NCBI GenBank assembly: GCA_003258735.1
Contig: QHME01000005.1
Location: forward strand, 62,730 to 126,729
Length of the DNA: 64,000 bases
DNA from: Candidatus Melainabacteria bacterium
GTDB taxonomy: Bacteria; Cyanobacteriota; Vampirovibrionia; Gastranaerophilales; Gastranaerophilaceae
Direction of reading: 5' to 3'
Positions within the stretch are counted from its first letter, which is position 1. Each line of letters begins with the position of its first letter. The notes beneath the pieces were generated by a model, which saw only the letters and a list, made by a program, of their open reading frames with translations, was not told the origin of the DNA and did no database searches. This document shows, piece after piece, positions 25,819-34,969 of this stretch. The translations under genes were made by a program, and so were the position numbers.

Positions 25819-27015
25819 TTACACTTCAGGCTTTTCGTTATAATTGTCAATTGTAGCTTTCAATTTGCCATGTATATCTTCAAGCGCATCAAAATCTGAT
25901 TTGTAATCTTTTGTCAATTGACGTTTTTCCGTAGGAGTTGCTGTTTTTCTAGCATCTTTATACAAGTTTGTAACTCTTAATTTCAAGCCGTTAAAGTAAC
26001 CTTCAAACAATTGTTCATCTTCTTTAGAGAATGTAATTGGGATTCTATCATCAATTTCTGCATAATCTTTGTTTTTAGCATTTAAGAACAATTTTTGAGA
26101 AATCTTTCCTCTGAACATTTGTTTTAACAAATCCATATAACGTTCAGCCTTTTGAGCGTTTGAACCAACGGTTTTGTTATTCAACATATTCATACTGAAA
26201 TGTAATTCGTCCATTTCTCTCAAGTGGTTATATACATCAGATGATTCACAATGTTTTGCATGAGCATAATTTGGTCCGAATAATACAAGTAATTCGTGTT
26301 GAACCGGATTTGATTTTTTATCAAAATCTCTGATAAATCTCATTTGAATATCTTCATAACCTGATTTTTGAGGCTTGCCAACACAGAATCTGTATCTTGC
26401 CGGAACTTTTGCAAGTTCTTCCGGTGGAAGGTCTAATCTGATATCCAAATCAGGAACCATTTTTGTCATTTTAGGATTAGCAGCTTCTTCCGCAGTTGGA
26501 ATATAACCGCGTTTCATCAAGTTTTCAACGGTTTCCTCAATTTCAGGAATTACGTAACCACGTTTTTCCATTTCAGGTAACAAGTATTTAAACAAATTAT
26601 CTAAATCATAAGGATTGTTGCAATATAACGTAGTACGAATTGTATCCGGAACTTTGAAACTCCCTGAACGAACTACTTTACTAGCATAAGACTTTGGAGA
26701 CTTTACAGGGTTCAATTCGCAATAAGCCCTATCGAAAGAAAAACCTTTATCTTTCAAATTTATTGCAACTGATTCAACAATATCCAAATATGTTGTCGCA
26801 ATACGTAACAATCTCTCTGCACTAGCGGCAACTTGAGCCTCCAAATGATCTGCAATAGTTGCACCACCTTTTGAAATACTGTTACCAAAGGATACAGTAT
26901 CACAAGTCAATGCATTATTATATCTTGGCATTGTCATTGCACTATTCTTAAATTTGTTTTGATTTTGTACATAACTTGTTTTCGTTTGAAAATTTGGGGT
27001 GATTTGTATATTCAT
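25819..27015 (-). CDS. Protein with a RelA/SpoT-like nucleotidyltransferase fold and a lineage-type N-terminal leader
   Basis: A 398-residue protein. Residues 1-45 are a disordered leader (MNIQITPNFQTKTSY...) ending DTVSFGN, as in other unknown proteins here. Residues about 60-270 resemble the RelA/SpoT synthetase fold: KSPKSYASK (105-113), VPDTIRTTLYC (122-132, the D-x-x-R strand), SGYEDIQMRF (218-227, in place of GYRSxH), and NPVQHELLVLF (236-246, in place of the vEiQ strand). The C-terminal 130 residues are helical and unassigned. If active it could transfer pyrophosphate or another group to a nucleotide or tRNA, but the catalytic set is diverged and activity is not assured. Single gene with a GAGG ribosome-binding site. 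Confidence 0.55.
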   Translation of the reverse strand: MNIQITPNFQTKTSYVQNQNKFKNSAMTMPRYNNALTCDTVSFGNSISKGGATIADHLEAQVAASAERLLRIATTYLDIVESVAINLKDKGFSFDRAYCELNPVKSPKSYASKVVRSGSFKVPDTIRTTLYCNNPYDLDNLFKYLLPEMEKRGYVIPEIEETVENLMKRGYIPTAEEAANPKMTKMVPDLDIRLDLPPEELAKVPARYRFCVGKPQKSGYEDIQMRFIRDFDKKSNPVQHELLVLFGPNYAHAKHCESSDVYNHLREMDELHFSMNMLNNKTVGSNAQKAERYMDLLKQMFRGKISQKLFLNAKNKDYAEIDDRIPITFSKEDEQLFEGYFNGLKLRVTNLYKDARKTATPTEKRQLTKDYKSDFDALEDIHGKLKATIDNYNEKPEV

Positions 27016-27208
27016 GCTAAACCTCTACTTTGCGTCGACATATTTAACGTTTCTGAATATAAAATTTTTACAGATAAAAGGCAATATTTTACCAAATCTT
27101 AATAATTTTTTACAAAACAATATCTTTGTCAATATTATATGTTTGTATTATCATTAATAGGTACAGTTGTAATTAAAATAGCTTACGGAAATAAGGAGGG
27201 TAAATTAA

Positions 27209-30200
27209 ATGCCGGGAAAAACAATTACAGTTGATGGCAACTATGCTGCCGCTCATGTTGCGTATGCAATGAGTGAAGTTTCAGCAATCTACCCAATCAC
27301 ACCTTCATCTACAATGGGTGAATGGATTGATGAATGGGCATCACAACACAAGAAAAACATTTGGGGAGAAGAAGTAAGAGTTGCAGAAATGCAATCTGAA
27401 GCTGGTGCAGCAGGTGCTGTACACGGTTCTCTTGCTGCAGGTTCTTTGACTTCTACCTATACAGCATCACAAGGTTTGTTATTGATGATTCCTGTAATGC
27501 ACAAAGTAGCAGGTGAAATGCTTCCACACGTAATTCACGTTGCAGCTCGTGCTCTAGCAGCTCAATCTTTGGCAATCTTTGGTGACCATACTGACGTTAT
27601 GGGCTGCCGTAACACAGGCTACGCTATGTTAGCAGCTAACTCTGTTCAAGAAGAAATGGATTTGGCTTTGGTTGCACACTTAGCAACTTACAAATCAAAA
27701 GTTCCTTTCTTGCAATTCTTCGATGGTTTTAGAACTTCTCACGAAATTCACAAAATCGAAGAAATTTCTTATGAAGATATTAAGAGCTTGGTAGAACCTA
27801 AATATATTGAAGAATTCAGAAAAAGAGCATTGAGACCGGAAGCTCCTGTTTCTAAAGTTGGTGCTCAAAACTCTGACGTATATTTCCAAGGTCGTGAAAC
27901 AGTAAACAAATACTACAATGCTGTTCCTGACATTGTTCAAGAATATATGGACAAAGTTGCAAAATTGACAGGAAGACAATACCACCCATTCGATTACGTT
28001 GGTGCACCTGATGCTACAGACGTTATCGTTGCTATTGGTTCAGGTTGTGAAACTATCGAAGAAACTATCGAATACTTGAACGCTAACCGCGGTACTAAAT
28101 ATGGTTTGGTTAAAGTTAGATTATACAGACCATTCGATGTTAAACGTTTCAACGAAGCTCTTCCAAAATCAGTTAAACGTATCACTGTTTTAGACAGAAC
28201 AAAAGAACCTGGTTCAATTGGCGAACCTTTATACTTGGATGTTGTTGCAGCATTAGACAACAAAGACATCAGAGTAATCGGTGGTCGTTATGGTTTGTCT
28301 TCAAAAGAATTCACTCCATCAATGGTTCTTGCAGTATACAAACACGCAGAAAACAATGGCTTCCACGGATTTACTGTTGGTATTGAAGATGATGTAACTA
28401 ACAAATCAATTAAAGTTGAAGAACACATCGTTACAGAACCTGAAGGTACTACAAACTGTATGTTCTGGGGCTTGGGTTCAGATGGTACAGTTGGTGCTAA
28501 CAAAAACTCAATCAAAATCATTGGTCAATATACAGATAAAGATGCTCAAGCATATTTCGCTTATGACTCTAAGAAATCATTTGGTGTTACAGTATCTCAC
28601 TTGAGATTTGGTGATAAACCAATCAAATCAACTTACTTAATCACAGCACCTGATTTCGTTTCATGTTCAGCTCACTCTTATATCGGAAGATATGACCTAT
28701 TAAAAGGTATTAAAGAAGGCGGAACATTCTTGTTAAATAGCCCATACTCTAAAGATGAAGCTTTTGCTCATTTAACTAGAGATATGCAAAAAACTATCAT
28801 TGATAAGAAAATCAAATTCTACAACGTAGATGCTGAATCTCTTATCAAACAACAACCTGGCTTGAGAGGTAAAGGTGCAAACACAGTTATGATGGTTGCA
28901 TACTTCAAAGTTTCAGGCATCATTCCATTTGAACAAGCTTACGAAGGAATGAGAGCTATGACAACTAAAACATTCAAGAAAAAAGGTGACGATGTTGTTA
29001 ATATGAACTTGGCATTGATTGATGCAGCTATCGATGCAACTGAAGAAGTTACAATTCCTGCATCACTAGATGGCGTTGGATGTGTTGATGATGTTAAATT
29101 CATTCCTGAACACGCTAGTGAATTTGCTAAGAAAATCATTGAACCTTCAATGAAATTAAAAGGTGATGACATTCCTGTTTCTGCTATGTCAATTGATGGT
29201 GTTATCCCTACAGGTACAGCTTGCTTAGAAAAACGTGGTATTGCTCCTCGCGTTCCTCACTGGAACTCTGAATACTGTATCCAATGTGGTATTTGTGCAT
29301 CTGCATGTCCACACGCTGCAATCAGAACAAAATTGGCAGAAAAAGACAGCTTGAAAGATGCTCCAGCATCATTCAACACTGTTGATGCTAAACCAAACTT
29401 AAACGGTGAACAATTCAAAGTTCAAGTTTATTGTGAAGATTGTACAGGTTGCGGTGTATGTTTAGACCAATGCCCTATGAGTAAAGTTGAAGGTAAAAAA
29501 GCTTTAACTTGGTCAACAATTGAAAAAGAAGTTGAAGCTTGCGAATTGGAAAACGAAAAATTCTTCGATGAATTACCTGATAACGTTATGGGTAAAAACA
29601 CAACTAAAACAATTAAAGGTGCAATGTTGAGAAAACCATTATTTGAATTCTCTGGTGCTTGTGCTGGTTGTGGTGAAACTCCTTATGTTAAATTGGTTTC
29701 TCAATTATTCGGTGAAAACGCAATCGTTGCAAACGCAACAGGATGTTCTTCAATTTACTCAGGTACATTCCCTACAATTCCTTACACAACTAATAAGGAT
29801 GGTAGAGGTCCAGCTTGGGCTAACTCATTGTTTGAAGACAACGCTGAATTTGGTTTTGGTATGAGATTGGCAGTAGATCAAAACAGAACTACTTTGAAAT
29901 CTTATGCTGAAAAAGTAATGGCTAGCGAACAAGCTCCTGCTGATTTGAAAGCTGCTTTAGAAAAAGCATTATCTCACTGGGATGATTCAAAAACTGAAGA
30001 GGCTATCAAAGACCAAGCTGAAGCTAAAGCTATTATTGACAAATACGCAGCTGAATGCGATTGTCCAGATTTAGCGAAAGTTAAAGAACTTGAAGATTAC
30101 TTCACTGATAAATCTGTATGGATTATCGGTGGTGACGGATGGGCTAACGATATCGGTTACGGCGGTATTGACCACGTTCTTGCTCAAAACAAAAACGTAA

Positions 30201-30748
30201 ACATCCTTGTTCTTGATACAGAAGTTTACTCTAACACTGGTGGTCAAGCTTCTAAATCAACACCTACAGGTGCTGTTGCTAAGTTTGCTACAGGTGGTAA
30301 ACAAACATACAAGAAAAACATGGGCTTGATGAGTATGTCTTATGGTTATGTATACGTTGCATCAGTAGCTTTGGGTGCAGATAGAGCTCAAACTCTAAAA
30401 GCATTCCAAGAAGCTGAAAGCTACAACGGTCCATCAATCATCTTTGCATACGCTCCATGTATCGCACACGGTATTGATATGAGCAAAACTCAAACTGAAC
30501 AAAAACGTGCAGTTGAAGCAGGTTACTTCCCACTTTACAGATATAACCCTGCTAACCCTGAACAACCGTTCACTTGGGATGCTAAAGACCCTAAAGGCAG
30601 CTACCAAGACTTCATCCGTTCAGAAGGTCGTTATAAATCACTTATGAAGACTAACCCTGAACACGCTGAAGCATTGTATCAACAAGCTGAAAGCGATGCT
30701 GCAAAACGTATGAACGTTTATAAAGCAGTTGGCGAATTGATGAAGTAA
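27209..30748 (+). CDS. nifJ: Pyruvate:ferredoxin (flavodoxin) oxidoreductase, single-chain
   Basis: A 1179-residue homodimeric-type PFOR converting pyruvate and CoA to acetyl-CoA and CO2 with reduced ferredoxin, under anaerobic conditions. Domains in order: pyruvate-binding domain I (AYAMSEVSAIYPITPSSTMGEW), domain II (about 260-400), gamma domain (FWGLGSDGTVGANKNSIKII), two 4Fe-4S clusters in CIQCGICASACPHA and CEDCTGCGVCLDQCP, a third cluster at GACAGCGETPYVKL, and the TPP domain (GGDGWANDIGYGG, EVYSNTGGQASKSTPTGA). A strong AAGGAGGG ribosome-binding site and near-optimal codons suggest high expression. Confidence 0.97.
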   Translation: MPGKTITVDGNYAAAHVAYAMSEVSAIYPITPSSTMGEWIDEWASQHKKNIWGEEVRVAEMQSEAGAAGAVHGSLAAGSLTSTYTASQGLLLMIPVMHKVAGEMLPHVIHVAARALAAQSLAIFGDHTDVMGCRNTGYAMLAANSVQEEMDLALVAHLATYKSKVPFLQFFDGFRTSHEIHKIEEISYEDIKSLVEPKYIEEFRKRALRPEAPVSKVGAQNSDVYFQGRETVNKYYNAVPDIVQEYMDKVAKLTGRQYHPFDYVGAPDATDVIVAIGSGCETIEETIEYLNANRGTKYGLVKVRLYRPFDVKRFNEALPKSVKRITVLDRTKEPGSIGEPLYLDVVAALDNKDIRVIGGRYGLSSKEFTPSMVLAVYKHAENNGFHGFTVGIEDDVTNKSIKVEEHIVTEPEGTTNCMFWGLGSDGTVGANKNSIKIIGQYTDKDAQAYFAYDSKKSFGVTVSHLRFGDKPIKSTYLITAPDFVSCSAHSYIGRYDLLKGIKEGGTFLLNSPYSKDEAFAHLTRDMQKTIIDKKIKFYNVDAESLIKQQPGLRGKGANTVMMVAYFKVSGIIPFEQAYEGMRAMTTKTFKKKGDDVVNMNLALIDAAIDATEEVTIPASLDGVGCVDDVKFIPEHASEFAKKIIEPSMKLKGDDIPVSAMSIDGVIPTGTACLEKRGIAPRVPHWNSEYCIQCGICASACPHAAIRTKLAEKDSLKDAPASFNTVDAKPNLNGEQFKVQVYCEDCTGCGVCLDQCPMSKVEGKKALTWSTIEKEVEACELENEKFFDELPDNVMGKNTTKTIKGAMLRKPLFEFSGACAGCGETPYVKLVSQLFGENAIVANATGCSSIYSGTFPTIPYTTNKDGRGPAWANSLFEDNAEFGFGMRLAVDQNRTTLKSYAEKVMASEQAPADLKAALEKALSHWDDSKTEEAIKDQAEAKAIIDKYAAECDCPDLAKVKELEDYFTDKSVWIIGGDGWANDIGYGGIDHVLAQNKNVNILVLDTEVYSNTGGQASKSTPTGAVAKFATGGKQTYKKNMGLMSMSYGYVYVASVALGADRAQTLKAFQEAESYNGPSIIFAYAPCIAHGIDMSKTQTEQKRAVEAGYFPLYRYNPANPEQPFTWDAKDPKGSYQDFIRSEGRYKSLMKTNPEHAEALYQQAESDAAKRMNVYKAVGELMK

Positions 30749-30771
30749 TTTCAAGTTTGCTTGAAAGATTA

Positions 30772-30810
30772 CCAAAGGCGGTGCTCTACGAGCACCGCCT
30801 TTGGTTTTAT
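30772..30810 (+). terminator. Intrinsic terminator of nifJ
   Basis: CCAAAGGCGGTGCT and AGCACCGCCTTTGG (30772-30804) form a perfect 14-bp stem with a 5-base loop, followed by TTTTAT. Confidence 0.92.
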
Positions 30811-30867
30811 ATATAATACTGGGTCACTAATATTACAAATTTAGCATAAGACTAATATGCTAAATTT

Positions 30868-30930
30868 GAAATGCTGAAACAAGTTCAGCATGACAAAATA
30901 GTCTTTGTAGGGCGGCATTGCAATGTCGAG
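30868..30930. repeat. Two adjoining dispersed hairpin repeats
   Basis: ATGCTGAAACAAGTTCAGCAT (30870-30890) is a diverged copy of the CTGAACTTGTTTCAG hairpin. GTAGGGCGGCATTGCAATG (from 30907) is a diverged inverted copy of the element at 25543. Confidence 0.6.
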
Positions 30931-30945
30931 ATTATTTTTCAAGAA

Positions 30946-30974
30946 TTGAAAAATCCTCAAATATCTATTATAAT
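30946..30974 (+). promoter_or_regulatory. Promoter of the 30981 membrane-protein gene, apparently leaderless
   Basis: -35 TTGAAA (30946-30951), a 17-base spacer, perfect -10 TATAAT (30969-30974), 6 bases (AAAATA), then ATG at 30981. No ribosome-binding site is seen before the ATG. Confidence 0.75.
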
Positions 30975-30980
30975 AAAATA

Positions 30981-31736
30981 ATGAAAAAGATTTTATATTT
31001 TACGATAACTTACACTTGTATTGCATTGTTCCTATTTTTAGTCCCAAGTTTAAATATTAACTTTTGGTTATGGTTGGCTATTGGAATTCCACTTTTATTA
31101 TTACCAATTATTGCAACAAAACTATTAAAATCTGGTTATAACATTTCAAAAGAATCAATCATTGCAATTGTTTCAGTTATACTCATGTTGATATTTTTAG
31201 TGATTTTTAAAATTATTGAACCACCAAATGAAATTTTAATTGCCGCAACAAATAATCCGCAAAAAGCATCACAAATTCAAGAACTTTTAACAACACAAAA
31301 AAGAGAAACCATACGAGGATATGTATATGGCGAAAATAGTGAATCTGCTGGAATTGGAATTTTTATCAAAGAAACTTCAAAAAGAGCTTTTGTAGATGCT
31401 ACAATGGAAGTTTTAACAAGTTCAATTATGGATGAGGATGTAAAACTAACAATTGAAGCAAAATATACACCTAACAGAAAGCAAATCATTAATAATGCTG
31501 AAAAAGCACTTGGAAATTTCATCAAAAATATAGATAGTGTAACAGATGCCAAAGTAGCAATGAAAATCGGTAATTACGACTCAAGTCCAATTGAGATTAA
31601 AGAAGTTATAGTTGAACTTGAAACAATTGATAATGCAGATAGTGAAAAGATTGAAAATTTGATAAATTTATATATAACTCATACTCTACCAAATGTTAAA
31701 CCAAAACAGATTAAGTTATATGTAAATATGTTTTAA
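30981..31736 (+). CDS. Uncharacterised membrane protein with three N-terminal helices and a soluble domain
   Basis: A 251-residue protein. Three hydrophobic helices lie at about 2-24, 29-48 and 57-80 (ESIIAIVSVILMLIFLVIF), followed by an alpha/beta domain of about 165 residues with no recognised family (EILIAATNNPQKASQIQELL, then RAFVDATMEVLTSSIMDEDVKL). A longer frame starting upstream at 30918 is ruled out by the promoter that lies within it. No Cys or His pattern suggests catalysis. Isolated transcription unit bounded by repeats. Function unknown. Confidence 0.65.
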   Translation: MKKILYFTITYTCIALFLFLVPSLNINFWLWLAIGIPLLLLPIIATKLLKSGYNISKESIIAIVSVILMLIFLVIFKIIEPPNEILIAATNNPQKASQIQELLTTQKRETIRGYVYGENSESAGIGIFIKETSKRAFVDATMEVLTSSIMDEDVKLTIEAKYTPNRKQIINNAEKALGNFIKNIDSVTDAKVAMKIGNYDSSPIEIKEVIVELETIDNADSEKIENLINLYITHTLPNVKPKQIKLYVNMF

Positions 31737-31750
31737 TTCTAAGATTTTAA

Positions 31751-31774
31751 GGTGGGCTAGTGAGCCCACCCTAC
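31751..31774 (+). repeat. 24-base GTGGGCTAGTGAGCCCAC element
   Basis: Identical over its full length to copies at 2832, 23227 and 39149, all in the same orientation: stem GGTGGGCT, loop AGTG, stem AGCCCACC, then CTAC. It lies 14 bases after the end of the 30981 membrane-protein gene and could also act as its terminator, although no T run follows directly. Confidence 0.75.
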
Positions 31775-31917
31775 TTTATTAACTAGACAAAAAGGACAAT
31801 GTCACCCAGAACAGCAGGAGTAGAGTGCGAAACGAAGTGGAGTCACGTTTTATTCGACTGCGCAGTCATGGTCTATCCATTTGATTTTAGTCATTCTGAC
31901 AGTGACCCTTTTCGCCT

Positions 31918-32358
31918 TTACACTTCATCCAATTTGGATTTGCGAGAGGCTAAATTTTGATATTGAGAGCGCAATTGCGCCATTCTATCTTGCAGATGCT
32001 CCAATTTGTTGCGGTCGGATTCTAAATTTTGTTCCGATGTTTCTAACTTTTCTTCCTGTGTAATTTTGTCTTGTTCTAACTTTTCAAGCTTTGCAGAATC
32101 CTCGTTTATTTTACTCTTTTCTGAATCTATATTTGAATCCTGATAATCAATATCTGATTTTATATTTGAGATTTTAGATTCAACAGCATCTTGAGAATAC
32201 ATATTATTATCCAATGAATCTTGAATTTTCTCTCGCTCATATTTTATCTTATTTATATCAGAATCTTCTGACCCAAAAGCCGTTTTTGACTGGACATTCG
32301 CCATTTTAAACATTTTTGGTTGGAGATAAAAATTTGAATAATATGAAGAAATTCGCAT
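31918..32358 (-). CDS. Small coiled-coil protein with short N-terminal leader
   Basis: A 146-residue protein. Residues 1-30 form an N-terminal leader with SKTAFG at about 24-29, near the [ST]-F-x-G signature of other unknown proteins. Residues about 35-140 are one long charged coiled coil (KLEKLEQDKITQEEKLETSE, then NKLEHLQDRMAQLRSQYQNL). No signal peptide or membrane helix. AGGA is 8 bases before the ATG. It lies divergent to the sugar ABC permease genes. A structural or adaptor role is possible; function unknown. Confidence 0.6.
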   Translation of the reverse strand: MRISSYYSNFYLQPKMFKMANVQSKTAFGSEDSDINKIKYEREKIQDSLDNNMYSQDAVESKISNIKSDIDYQDSNIDSEKSKINEDSAKLEKLEQDKITQEEKLETSEQNLESDRNKLEHLQDRMAQLRSQYQNLASRKSKLDEV

Positions 32359-32439
32359 ACTAAAAATCCTGTCTAATCACTTTGCAATAATAAAACCTCA
32401 AAAAAAGATTTTTTGCTATCGCTAAACAAATACATCAAC

Positions 32440-32468
32440 TTGACTCATATTACATAAAGTGAGATAAT
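32440..32468 (+). promoter_or_regulatory. Promoter of the ABC permease genes, apparently leaderless
   Basis: -35 TTGACT (32440-32445), a 17-base spacer, -10 GATAAT (32463-32468), 6 bases (CGGTTT), then ATG at 32475. There is no ribosome-binding site. Confidence 0.75.
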
Positions 32469-32474
32469 CGGTTT

Positions 32475-33347
32475 ATGTTCAAGTATTATGGGAAAACCGC
32501 ACCATATTTGTTTTTATTACCGGCTGGAATTGTCTTGCTGATATTTTTCTTTATTCCATTTTTTCAAACAATTGGTTTAAGTTTTCTAAATTACTCAAAC
32601 AATATATATAACCCTAGTTTTGCAGGATTAGAAAATTACGTCCAAATTTTGCACAACCCTATTTTTTATAAGGTTATGTGGAATACCTTGCTATATTTGG
32701 TTGTTGCGGTGCCGATACTTGCAATAATACCGTTATTTTTGGCAATTTTAATTAACCAAAAAATTAAGGGGATAACTTTATACAAAATTTTAATTTATTT
32801 GCCTGTAATTGTTTCAATAGTTGTTGCAGCAATTGCGTTTAAGTGGTTATACGCTCAACAAGGAATTTTAAATTATATACTAAATGTTATGCATATAAAT
32901 TCGATTGGATGGCTTACTGACCCAAAATATGCGATATATTCAGTAATTATCGTAACTATTTGGAAGGGCATCGGATATTATATGATGATATACCTTGCAG
33001 CATTGATGAGCGTCCCAAAAGAACTTTACGAAGCTTGCGATATTGATGGAGCAAATTTTTTGACAAAACATTTAACTGTAACAGTTCCGCATATTATGCC
33101 AACAATTGCACTCGTTACAACGATAAGCTCAATTTCAGCAATGAAAATTTTTGCAGAAATTTATGTAATGACCAAAGGCGGCCCACTAAATTCAACAAAA
33201 ACCATCGTTTATTATATTTATGAAAAAGCTTTTGAAAACCTTGATTTAGGATACGCATCAGCGATGGCTGTAATTCTTTTGATTATAGTAATGGCATTTT
33301 CACTTGTGAATATTTTCTGTTTTGAAAGGAATAAATATCAAATATGA
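32475..33347 (+). CDS. Sugar ABC transporter permease, MalF/UgpA family
   Basis: A 290-residue inner-membrane permease with six helices. The EAA loop is in ELYEACDIDGANFLTKHLTV, the coupling site for the ATPase. The opening PYLFLLPAGIVLLIFFFIPF and LGLENY-type loop (AGLENYVQILHNP) match CUT1-family binding-protein-dependent sugar permeases. The partner permease starts 4 bases inside its end. No binding protein or ATPase gene is in this window, so they must be elsewhere or shared (MsmK-like ATPases serve several CUT1 permeases). Substrate cannot be assigned. Confidence 0.9.
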   Translation: MFKYYGKTAPYLFLLPAGIVLLIFFFIPFFQTIGLSFLNYSNNIYNPSFAGLENYVQILHNPIFYKVMWNTLLYLVVAVPILAIIPLFLAILINQKIKGITLYKILIYLPVIVSIVVAAIAFKWLYAQQGILNYILNVMHINSIGWLTDPKYAIYSVIIVTIWKGIGYYMMIYLAALMSVPKELYEACDIDGANFLTKHLTVTVPHIMPTIALVTTISSISAMKIFAEIYVMTKGGPLNSTKTIVYYIYEKAFENLDLGYASAMAVILLIIVMAFSLVNIFCFERNKYQI

Positions 33348-34234
33348 TAAGCAAAATTTCAGACATATTGAATAAATTAAAATCAAGAAATTTGCAAATT
33401 TCGACAAAAAATTTGTGGATTCATGCTGTTTTGATTTTTGTTTCAATTTTGTCAATATTTCCGTTTATTTGGTTACTTTCAACATCACTAAAAGGCGCAA
33501 ATGAAAACATATTTGCATATCCTCCGACAATAATCCCCAAAGACTTCACTTGGGCAAATTATGTAGGAGTTTGGCACAAGGTTGATTTAATGAGATATTT
33601 TATCAACAGTATGATTGTCGCAGGTGGGACGGTTTTGTTGAACCTTATTTTATCATCTTTAGCAGGTTATCCACTTGCAAGAATGGAATTTAAGGGTAAA
33701 AAGATTGCATTTTTCTCTATTTTAGCAACAATTATGGTACCGTTTCAAGCTATTATGTTGCCGGTATACTTGATAACATTGAAACTTCACCTTGTAGATA
33801 GCGTAAATGACACAATGGGATTTATCGGATTGATTATGCCATTTGCCGTAAGTGCATTTGGAATATTCTTGATGAGACAAGCATTTTTGGCTATTCCACG
33901 AGAAATGGAAGAGGCGGCAATCGTTGATGGCTGCAATGTTTTCCAAGTGTTTTGGAAAGTTTTGTTACCAATGGTAAAACCATCACTAGCGGTTCTTGCG
34001 ATATTCACATTTATTGGTTCTTGGGGAGAATTTTTGTGGCCAAGTATTGTACTAACAAAAGAAACCATGTACACATTGCCTGTCGGTGTTAATAATTTAC
34101 AAGGAATGTTCTCTTCAAATTGGCGCTATATCGCAGCAGGTTCAATAATTTCAACCATTCCGATAATCATATTTTTCCTAGCAATGCAAAGATATTTCAT
34201 CTCCGGTGAAAACGAAGGCGCAGTAAAAGGTTAG
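33344..34234 (+). CDS. Sugar ABC transporter permease, MalG/UgpE family
   Basis: A 296-residue permease, six helices, with the EAA loop EMEEAAIVDGCNVFQVFWKVLLP. The N-terminus has the usual SIFPFIWLLSTSLKGANENIF and NYVGVWHKVDLMRYFINSM motifs and the protein ends with the typical QRYFISGENEGAVKG, the canonical C-terminus of MalG-like proteins. It overlaps the MalF-type partner by 4 bases and forms the heterodimeric channel with it. It converges on the zeta-toxin-type remnant. Confidence 0.92.
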   Translation: MISKISDILNKLKSRNLQISTKNLWIHAVLIFVSILSIFPFIWLLSTSLKGANENIFAYPPTIIPKDFTWANYVGVWHKVDLMRYFINSMIVAGGTVLLNLILSSLAGYPLARMEFKGKKIAFFSILATIMVPFQAIMLPVYLITLKLHLVDSVNDTMGFIGLIMPFAVSAFGIFLMRQAFLAIPREMEEAAIVDGCNVFQVFWKVLLPMVKPSLAVLAIFTFIGSWGEFLWPSIVLTKETMYTLPVGVNNLQGMFSSNWRYIAAGSIISTIPIIIFFLAMQRYFISGENEGAVKG

Positions 34235-34419
34235 GTTTCGCTTAAAATACTTTTGGCTAATTGGTTGGCATTTTTCAATTTAGGAAAAGCCTCTTTTAAT
34301 AAATTAGAAAGCGCAGTTTCAGTAATTTCAAATTTGCACTCAACTTTATTTTTTGATTTCGCAATTTGAGTTGCTACAGTAAACATATTTAATAATTCTA
34401 AAGCATCTTTACTTGTCAT
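34231..34419 (-). CDS. Small acidic/basic mixed protein next to zeta-toxin-type remnant
   Basis: A 62-residue protein with no known family (MTSKDALELLNMFTVATQIA ... LKEAFPKLKNANQLAKSIL), probably helical. It overlaps the end of the zeta-toxin-type frame by 11 bases, so the two were or are co-translated. Size and position fit a cognate small partner, perhaps an antitoxin, but in classical epsilon/zeta modules the antitoxin gene comes first. Function inferred from adjacency only. Confidence 0.5.
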   Translation of the reverse strand: MTSKDALELLNMFTVATQIAKSKNKVECKFEITETALSNLLKEAFPKLKNANQLAKSILSET

Positions 34420-34969
34420 TAGTTTCTTCTCTCGCTATATTTAAGATTTGTTTAAATTTATCAAACATTTCATTATTAATTGTTTCATAAGTATCTTTCA
34501 TCCCAAAAGACACAATTATTGGCGCATAATCGTATCCATTATAAAACAATGTCCACTCATCTGACATAAATCTATATTTATCCCAAAACTTGGTAATGCT
34601 TTTATAATAGCGTCTCACGATATCTGCTTCAGGTACATCATGTCCCCCATTTTTTACTCTATTTTTCACTCTTGCAATACAAGTTGCGCAATTTTGTAAA
34701 AAAGAATGAACTAGGACAATTCTATAATTTTTCTGCATGGCTTTTTCAATAATTTTTATTATATTATTACCTGATAATGTTGATTCAACAGCAAAAGATT
34801 TATTACTATTTAAAATTTCTTGTAATCGCTGGAAATAAATTTTACCTGCTGAAATAGGAACTTTATTTATTGCATCCGGGCTTATTTCTTTGGCAATTTC
34901 ATCTGCATTAAGAAATTTTAATTGTTTTTCACGGAATGTTTTTAGATTATCTTTAGGGTCATGCGCATA
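34409..34969 (-). pseudogene. Zeta-toxin family kinase, N-terminally truncated
   Basis: The minus-strand frame is open from a TAA at 34970-34972 to the stop at 34409, about 186 codons. It reads the zeta-toxin/AAA family core: LKFLNADEIAKEISPDAI, AGKIYFQRLQEILNSNKS, FAVESTLSG, YRIVLVHSFLQ, ARVKNRVKNGGHDVPEADI-VRRYYKS. The P-loop (GxxGxGKS) that should lie about 20 residues before NADEIA is missing, and no ATG exists before 34738. A start at 34738 would leave only the C-terminal 109 residues. Upstream is a GAT/AAT simple repeat and a GC-rich patch. It therefore looks beheaded and inactive as a UDP-GlcNAc kinase or similar. Confidence 0.7.

Noticed and set aside
27695..29864. Long open frames on the minus strand and other frames of nifJ
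   Set aside because: They lie wholly inside nifJ, have no ribosome-binding sites and no family resemblance; they follow from its codon bias.
31751..31774. Palindromic element A as an ordinary terminator
   Set aside because: Copies lack a following T run, are identical at four unrelated loci and include a conserved CTAC tail, so a dispersed repeat explains them better.
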